Source: CAVUAF01 sp964460655 (GTDB lineage: Bacteria; Acidobacteriota; Terriglobia; Terriglobales; Acidobacteriaceae). From it: a stretch of 7,874 nucleotides of DNA. The position numbers and the translations under genes are program-made. This document shows, in pieces, positions 3,857-7,874 of this stretch. The notes below the pieces were generated by a model. It was not told the origin of the DNA, ran no database searches, and saw only the letters and a program-made list of their open reading frames with translations. Numbering within the stretch: the first letter of the stretch is position 1; each line of letters opens with the position of its first letter. The DNA lies in NCBI GenBank assembly GCA_964460655.1, contig CAYWSH010000172.1, forward strand, positions 1-7,874. The letters run 5' to 3'.

Positions 3857-5888
3857 GCTTTTCTGCTCCCTCTACGTTCCCGATCTGGTTGCCGAGGCAC
3901 TCGTGCGCACCGAGCCGGTACTGCGCGAGCAGCCATTGGCCGTGCTCGCTGGCACGCCGCCGCTGGTGCGCGTCTGCGCGGTGAATGCCGCGGCACGCGC
4001 GGCGGGCGTCGAGATCGGCATGCCGAAGCTGCAAGCGGCCGCACTCGCTGGGCTCAAGCTACGCATGCGAGCGCCGGCGCAGGAAGCGGCGGCGACGGCG
4101 GCGCTGCTGGATTGCGCGCACGCCTTCTCGCCGCGCGTGGAACCGCTCGCGCCCGACGCGGTGCTGCTTGATGCCACCGGCCTGGAGCGCATGTTCGGCG
4201 CGCCGCCGCGCCTGGGACGCGAGATCGCGCGCCGCGCCGCCGAGGTCGGACTGGAAGTGAACGTGGCGCTCGCGGCGAACCGCGAAGCGGCGATCCATGC
4301 CGCGCAGGGGTTCGCTGGTGTCACGGTCATTCCCGCAGGTGAGGAAGCGCAACGCCTGGGCGCGTTGCCGGTCGAGTTGCTGGTCGCCGGGCGCGAGTAT
4401 CAAGACAAGAGCGAAGAGTTCCTGCAGACGCTCTCCAGTTGGGGCGTGCGGACGTGGCGCGCGTTCGCGGCGCTGCCGGTAGCCGCGGTGGCGCAGCGCC
4501 TGGGGCGGCGCGGCGTGGCACTGCAGAAGCTGGCGTGCGGCGCAGGCTCGAACGTGTTGGTGGCGGCCGAACCGCCACTGCACTTCGAGGAAACGCTCGA
4601 GCTGGAGCATCCGGTAGAGCTGCTGGAGCCGCTCGCGTTCCTGCTGGCGCGCATGCTCGAGCCGCTCTGTGCGCGGCTCGCGGCACGTGCGCTGGCAGCG
4701 AACGAGCTGCGGCTGGAGCTCACGCTCGATGCCGCGGTGCGCGATGAGGAAGTCGAACCGCGGAGGCGCGGAGACGCGGAGAAGATCGCGGCACGAAAGG
4801 AAGTGCGGAACTGCGAAAGTGCAGAAGTGCGAAATTTACAAACCGATAGTGATAGCCCGCAATTTCGCACTTTCGCAGTTTCGCACTTTCGCACTGCTCT
4901 TCGCTTCCCTGTCCCGCTGTGCGATGCGCGCGTTTTCCTGAAACTGCTCCAGCTTGACCTGCAAAGCAGTCCGCCACCTGCGCCGGTATTGAAACTGCGG
5001 CTCGCGGCTGAGCCGGCGCGCCCGCAGGTGGCACAGCACGGTCTGTTCGAGCCGACGGCGCCCGCGCCCGAAAAACTGCAATTGCTGCTCGCGCGGTTGG
5101 CGGAGATCGTCGGCGCGGTGAACGTAGGCGCGGCGGAGCTCGAGGACAGCCACCGGCGAGAAAGGTACGTCCTCGCACCATTCACGGAAGCACGCAAAGA
5201 TTGCGGAATCGGGGAATTGCGTGATTGCGGAAGTAAAAGGCAAAAACAGATCCCTCGCTCCGCTCGAGATGACAAAAAAGAAGATTGCGCGCTGGCCACG
5301 CGCATCTTCCGCCCTCCGCTGCCCGTGACCGTGGAGGTTCACGCGGGTCGTCCGGTGCGCGTCGTCTGTCACGACGAGCGCGGTCATTCCGGTGACGTTG
5401 TCTGGGCAGCGGGACCATGGCGGTCGAGCGGTGAGTGGTGGATGGAAGTTGTGCGTGACGAATCGCAAGTTGCCGGTCAAAAACATGCGGCGCTGTCTTC
5501 GTCACCGGTAGATTCCCGTTTCCCCGAGATGCAGTTGACGCCGCGCTGTGCGGAGTCGCGTCCGACAAAACACAGCCAGCGTGAAGCCGCGCGGTTGACC
5601 CCGCCGCCGGCGATGGAAGTGAATATCGGCGGATATCAGTACCCAAACCCAGTAGTCAGGAATCAGGAGTCAGGAGTCAGCGTTGCAAATCCACGGGACA
5701 CCGACGTCGCTTACGCGAGCGGCTTTGCACGCGAAGAATGGGATGTGGCGGTGCGTCCCGACCGCAGAAAACCAGTGACGCTTGCGGGGCGCTCGCTGGC
5801 CAACGAGCCTCCGCAACCCGAGTTGGTGCTGTGGCGGCTGGTGCAGACGCACACGAAAGAATGGTGGGCGGAAGGAGCCTATGACTGA
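3855..5888 (+). CDS. imuB: ImuB, catalytically inactive Y-family polymerase homologue with three repeat-derived insertions
   Basis: ImuB is the hub of the mutasome: it binds the sliding clamp, ImuA and DnaE2. Seen in 677 residues: the Y-family-like N-terminus FCSLYVPD (3-10), and the palm region VLLDATGLERMFG (103-115). There the Y-family acidic pair (SxDE) is replaced by APDA, so no polymerase activity is expected. A little-finger-like region contains ANELRLELTLD and later VFLKLLQLDL. A clamp-binding-like QHGLF lies at 394-398, and the family C-terminal blocks FRPPLP (485-490), WAAGPWRSSGEWW, EEWDVAV (627-633) and the end EGAYD are present. Three stretches interrupt family blocks in frame: about 300-349, 444-482 and 533-625. 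They contain short repeats and account for about 182 residues, leaving a core of about 495. The start at 3855 fits the family N-terminus but has no Shine-Dalgarno. imuA lies 88 bp upstream and dnaE2 106 bp downstream, both gaps being filled by palindromes. Confidence 0.95.
   Translation: MLFCSLYVPDLVAEALVRTEPVLREQPLAVLAGTPPLVRVCAVNAAARAAGVEIGMPKLQAAALAGLKLRMRAPAQEAAATAALLDCAHAFSPRVEPLAPDAVLLDATGLERMFGAPPRLGREIARRAAEVGLEVNVALAANREAAIHAAQGFAGVTVIPAGEEAQRLGALPVELLVAGREYQDKSEEFLQTLSSWGVRTWRAFAALPVAAVAQRLGRRGVALQKLACGAGSNVLVAAEPPLHFEETLELEHPVELLEPLAFLLARMLEPLCARLAARALAANELRLELTLDAAVRDEEVEPRRRGDAEKIAARKEVRNCESAEVRNLQTDSDSPQFRTFAVSHFRTALRFPVPLCDARVFLKLLQLDLQSSPPPAPVLKLRLAAEPARPQVAQHGLFEPTAPAPEKLQLLLARLAEIVGAVNVGAAELEDSHRRERYVLAPFTEARKDCGIGELRDCGSKRQKQIPRSARDDKKEDCALATRIFRPPLPVTVEVHAGRPVRVVCHDERGHSGDVVWAAGPWRSSGEWWMEVVRDESQVAGQKHAALSSSPVDSRFPEMQLTPRCAESRPTKHSQREAARLTPPPAMEVNIGGYQYPNPVVRNQESGVSVANPRDTDVAYASGFAREEWDVAVRPDRRKPVTLAGRSLANEPPQPELVLWRLVQTHTKEWWAEGAYD
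4758..4790 (+). repeat. Octamer array (unit CGCGGAGA) inside imuB
   Basis: Units CGCGGAGG, CGCGGAGA and CGCGGAGA occupy 4759-4782 and are followed by a partial unit ending in CGCGG. Translated in frame as roughly PRRRGDAEK within the first ImuB insertion. It is a GC variant of a dispersed bacterial motif of the GCAGAGGC/GCAGAGAC type, which I recall seeing in other genomes. No stop trinucleotide occurs in the unit on either strand. Confidence 0.7.
4802..4895. repeat. Palindromic AGTGCGAA octamer element, copy 1, inside imuB
   Basis: Two 35-nt arms (4802-4836 and 4861-4895) are complementary at 30 of 35 positions around a 24-nt spacer. Each arm is four 8-nt units plus ATT. The right arm, read in reverse complement, consists of AGTGCGAA units with one ACTGCGAA. 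It is translated in frame within ImuB, about residues 316-347 (EVRNCESAEV, then FRTFAVSHFRT). The same element, with the same arm length and ends, recurs at 5889-5990. Confidence 0.92.
5199..5233 (+). repeat. Octamer array (unit about GATTGCGG) inside imuB
   Basis: Four 8-nt units stand in a row: GATTGCGG (5199), AATCGGGG (5207), AATTGCGT (5215), GATTGCGG (5223), then AAG. It is translated as CGIGELRDCGS within the second ImuB insertion. The unit GCGTGATT contains TGA, but not in the reading frame used here. Confidence 0.65.
5247..5276 (-). repeat. Dispersed repeat of the 'ERSEG' type inside imuB
   Basis: On the minus strand this reads GTCATCTCGAGCGGAGCGAG followed by GGATCTG. It is a form of the widely dispersed repeat known from spurious peptides such as HLERSEGS. 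The inner part is nearly self-complementary (CTCG...CGAG). It is read in imuB as QIPRSARDDKK, in frame, directly after the octamer array. Recognition is from memory of the motif and not from a search. Confidence 0.6.
5651..5680 (+). repeat. Heptamer array (unit AGGAGTC) inside imuB
   Basis: Units AGTAGTC, AGGAATC, AGGAGTC and AGGAGTC follow one another, then AG. An AGTACCC motif, also present in the imuA-imuB junction, lies about 10 bp upstream. It is translated as VVRNQESGVS in the third ImuB insertion. The forward strand of the unit has no stop trinucleotide, while the reverse strand has TGA. Confidence 0.7.
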
Positions 5889-5990
5889 AGTGCGAAAGTG
5901 TGGAATTGCGAAAGTGCGGAATTGAAGAACAAAAGAGCGGATTCGTGTTTTCACAAATTTCGCACTTCCGCACTTTCGCAGTTTCGCACT
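5889..5990. repeat. Palindromic AGTGCGAA octamer element, copy 2, between imuB and dnaE2
   Basis: Two 35-nt arms (5889-5923 and 5956-5990) are complementary at 29 of 35 positions around a 32-nt spacer. Arm ends (AGTGCG outside, AATT inside), arm length and 8-nt periodicity match copy 1 at 4802-4895. It begins on the base after the imuB stop codon and ends four bases before the dnaE2 ATG. ACTGA stands on both sides (5884-5888 and 5988-5992). The transcript could form a long hairpin next to the dnaE2 start. Confidence 0.92.
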
Positions 5991-5994
5991 GAGG

Positions 5995-7874
5995 ATGTCT
6001 TACGTCGAGCTCCATGCCCGTTCTGCCTTCAGCTTCCTGGAGGGTGCTTCCACTCCCGAAGCGATGGCGGAAGTCTGCGCGGAGATCGGCCTGCCGGCCG
6101 CGGCGCTCGTCGATCGCGACGGCGTGTACGGCGCGCCACGCTTCCATCAGCGTGCGCAAAAATGCGGCGTAAAGGCGCACATCGGCAGCGAAGTGACCGT
6201 GACCCCACCACGAAGGCACGAAGACACGAAGCAGAAAAAAGAAGACTTCGTGCCTTTGCGTCTTCGTGGTGAGTTCTTCCGCATTCCGCTCCTCTGCGCC
6301 GACCGCACCGGCTACCAGAATCTCTGCCGCCTGATCACGCGAGCCAAGCTGCGCGCGCCCAAGGTCCCGCTGGAGTCGCGTCCCGAGACGTTCGCGGCCG
6401 CGCAGTGGGATGAGCTGGCGGAATTTTCCGCCGGACTCATCTGCCTGACCGGCGGCAAAGAAGGTCCGCTGCACGATGCGTTGTGCCGCGGCAACATGGA
6501 AGAGGCGCGCGCGCGGCTCGAACGACTCGTCGCGGTCTTTGGTCGGGAGAATATCTACGTCGAGCTGCAACGGCACTACAGCCGTGAGCAGGAAGCACGC
6601 AACCAGGCGATCATCGCGTTGGCACGCTCGCTCAAACTTCCGCTCGTGGCGACGAACGGCGTGCAGCATGCCACACCACCGGAGCGCGAGCTGCTCGACG
6701 TGCTCACTGCTATCCGCCATCACCTGACGCTCGACGCCGCCGGCCGCCTGCTCACAAAAAACTCCGAGCGCCACCTGAAGACCGCGCGCGAGATGCAGCG
6801 CTTGTTCGCCGACCTGCCGGAAGCGATCGCTAACACGGAAGTCGTTTCCTCGCGACTCCAGTTCACGCTCGCCGACCTCGGCTACGCGTTCCCGAAATAT
6901 CCCGTGCCCGAGGGTGAGACGCAGATGAGCTTCCTGCGCGCACGTACAGACGAAGGCGTACGTGAACGTTACGGACGCAAACCGCCGGAGCTGCGGCAGC
7001 GCGCGCGCCGCCAGGTGGAGCGCGAACTCGCGCTCATCGAAAAGCTCGGGCTCGCGGGCTATTTCCTCATCGTGTGGGACATCGTGCGGTTCTGCTGCAA
7101 GGAAGGCATTTTGGTCCAGGGCCGCGGTTCGGCGGCGAACAGCGCGGTGTGCTACTCGCTCGGCATCACCGCCGTCGACGCCGTCGGGATGGACCTGCTG
7201 TTCGAGCGATTTTTGTCCGAAGAACGCGGCGAGTGGCCCGACATCGATCTCGACCTGCCCTCCGGCGACCAGCGCGAGCGCGTCATCCAGCACGTGTACG
7301 AACAGTACGGACAGCGCGGCGCGGCCATGACGGCGAACGTCATCACCTATCGCGGCCGGCTGGCGGCGCGCGAGATGGGCAAGGTGCTGGGGTTCGACCA
7401 GGAAACGACTGGACGTCTTTCCGCGCTGGTCGGCACCTGGGAGTACCGCGACCCGCGCGACACACTGGAGTCGCAATTCCGGCTTGCCGGTTTCGACCTG
7501 CGGCATCCGCGCATGCGGAGATTCTTCGAGCTCTGCCTGAACGTACAGGACCTGCCGCGGCACCTCGGGCAACACTCCGGCGGCATGGTGGTGTGCCAGG
7601 GACAGCTCGATGCGGTGGTGCCGCTCGAGCCGGCGTCGATGCCCGGGCGCGTCGTCGTGCAGTGGGACAAAGATGATTGCACCGACATGGGCATCATCAA
7701 GGTCGATCTGCTCGGGCTCGGCATGATGGCGGTGCTCGAAGACTGCATCAACATCATCGAACGCGACCAGAACGGAAAAGTCGACTTGGCCCATCTTCCT
7801 CCGGGTGACCCCGCCGTCTATGGCGCGCTGCAAAAAGCCGACACCGTCGGCATGTTCCAGGTGGAGAGCCGCGC
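5995..7874 (+). CDS. dnaE2: Error-prone DNA polymerase III alpha subunit DnaE2 (ImuC), N-terminal part, runs off right edge
   Basis: DnaE2 is the polymerase of the ImuA-ImuB-DnaE2 mutasome, extending DNA past lesions. The first 626 codons of an expected length of a little over 1,000 are visible. Seen: an N-terminal PHP domain starting YVELHARSAFSFLEGAS (3-19), YQNLCRLIT (107-115), and palm motifs GRGSAANS (376-383) and PDIDLDLPSGDQRERV (415-430), with probable catalytic D416 and D418. LGQHSGG (524-530) is DnaE2-like. QWDKDD (556-561) and KVDLLGLG (569-576), with probable third Asp D571, follow. The PHP motif HxH reads HAR, so one metal ligand is lost and exonuclease activity is doubtful. Residues about 70-92 are a palindromic repeat inserted between SEVT and FFRIPLL. 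The ATG at 5995 is the only in-frame ATG after a TGA at 5923-5925. GAGG abuts it directly, too close for a normal ribosome site, so translation may depend on imuB. Confidence 0.96.
   Translation, partial: MSYVELHARSAFSFLEGASTPEAMAEVCAEIGLPAAALVDRDGVYGAPRFHQRAQKCGVKAHIGSEVTVTPPRRHEDTKQKKEDFVPLRLRGEFFRIPLLCADRTGYQNLCRLITRAKLRAPKVPLESRPETFAAAQWDELAEFSAGLICLTGGKEGPLHDALCRGNMEEARARLERLVAVFGRENIYVELQRHYSREQEARNQAIIALARSLKLPLVATNGVQHATPPERELLDVLTAIRHHLTLDAAGRLLTKNSERHLKTAREMQRLFADLPEAIANTEVVSSRLQFTLADLGYAFPKYPVPEGETQMSFLRARTDEGVRERYGRKPPELRQRARRQVERELALIEKLGLAGYFLIVWDIVRFCCKEGILVQGRGSAANSAVCYSLGITAVDAVGMDLLFERFLSEERGEWPDIDLDLPSGDQRERVIQHVYEQYGQRGAAMTANVITYRGRLAAREMGKVLGFDQETTGRLSALVGTWEYRDPRDTLESQFRLAGFDLRHPRMRRFFELCLNVQDLPRHLGQHSGGMVVCQGQLDAVVPLEPASMPGRVVVQWDKDDCTDMGIIKVDLLGLGMMAVLEDCINIIERDQNGKVDLAHLPPGDPAVYGALQKADTVGMFQVESR
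6206..6271. repeat. Palindromic CACGAAGG octamer element inside dnaE2
   Basis: Two 26-nt arms (6206-6231 and 6246-6271) are complementary at 22 of 26 positions around a 14-nt A-rich spacer. Each arm is made of 8-nt units such as CACGAAGG and CACGAAGA. The total is 66 nt, exactly 22 codons, so the dnaE2 frame is kept. It is translated as about PPRRHEDTKQKK...PLRLRG in the PHP domain. The unit has no stop trinucleotide on either strand. The motif resembles a dispersed repeat I recall in other environmental genomes. Confidence 0.9.

Noticed and set aside
3790..3984. Small 64-codon frame starting in the imuA-imuB palindrome
   Set aside because: It lies in a different frame from imuB over conserved ImuB N-terminal sequence, and its first codons are repeat sequence.
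4400..5305. A 301-codon serine-rich minus-strand frame over imuB
   Set aside because: It is antisense to conserved ImuB blocks. Its low-complexity composition comes from the complementary strand of GC-rich codons and stop-free repeats.
4758..5680. CRISPR array
   Set aside because: The repeats are 7-8 nt units without unique spacers of constant length, lie inside a coding frame, and have no cas genes nearby.
5677..7833. A 718-codon open frame on the minus strand across the imuB end and dnaE2
   Set aside because: It is antisense to a clear DnaE2 with intact motifs and runs through the palindromic repeats. Long antisense frames are common in GC-rich genes, and the protein has no recognisable domain.

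Overview
The window is a GC-rich bacterial chromosome segment, most likely from an Acidobacteriota (Terriglobia-type) soil bacterium. The organism call is inference. It rests on an imuA-imuB-dnaE2 cassette with acidobacterial-looking proteins, a DUF2934 protein, a CcmF, and many short dispersed repeats. It is not a phylogenetic placement.

Layout. Positions 1-635 (minus) hold the N-terminal part of ccmF (cytochrome c maturation), running off the left edge. After a divergent spacer (636-891), a plus-strand pair follows: a stand-alone receiver protein (892-1317) and an HD-GYP c-di-GMP phosphodiesterase (1271-2089), overlapping by 47 nt. Convergent to it is a minus-strand pair: a DUF2934 protein (2483-2719) and a second receiver protein (2103-2471). 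From 2939 to the right edge is a plus-strand SOS-type mutasome operon: imuA (2939-3766), imuB (3855-5888) and dnaE2/imuC (5995 to edge). ImuA is a RecA-like partner, ImuB a polymerase-dead Y-family protein with a clamp motif, and DnaE2 the error-prone alpha subunit. Together they would carry out damage-induced mutagenic synthesis. A good promoter (TTGACA-17 nt-CAGAAT) and a possible operator precede imuA.

The striking feature is that the mutasome operon, and only it within this window, is riddled with short repeats. Each is built from degenerate 7- or 8-nt tandem units. Four are inverted pairs with arms of about 26-35 nt, and others are single arrays. They lie inside all three genes, in frame, and in both gene junctions. 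ImuB is about 677 residues; removing three repeat-bearing insertions of about 50, 39 and 93 residues leaves about 495, which I believe is near the usual family size. DnaE2 carries a palindromic insertion of about 22 codons in its PHP domain. Most of the coding units contain no stop trinucleotide in either strand and have lengths not divisible by three, so they can be inserted and translated in any frame. The one family whose unit contains TGA sits at the imuA-imuB junction, where it supplies the imuA stop codon. I consider this the most unusual content of the window.
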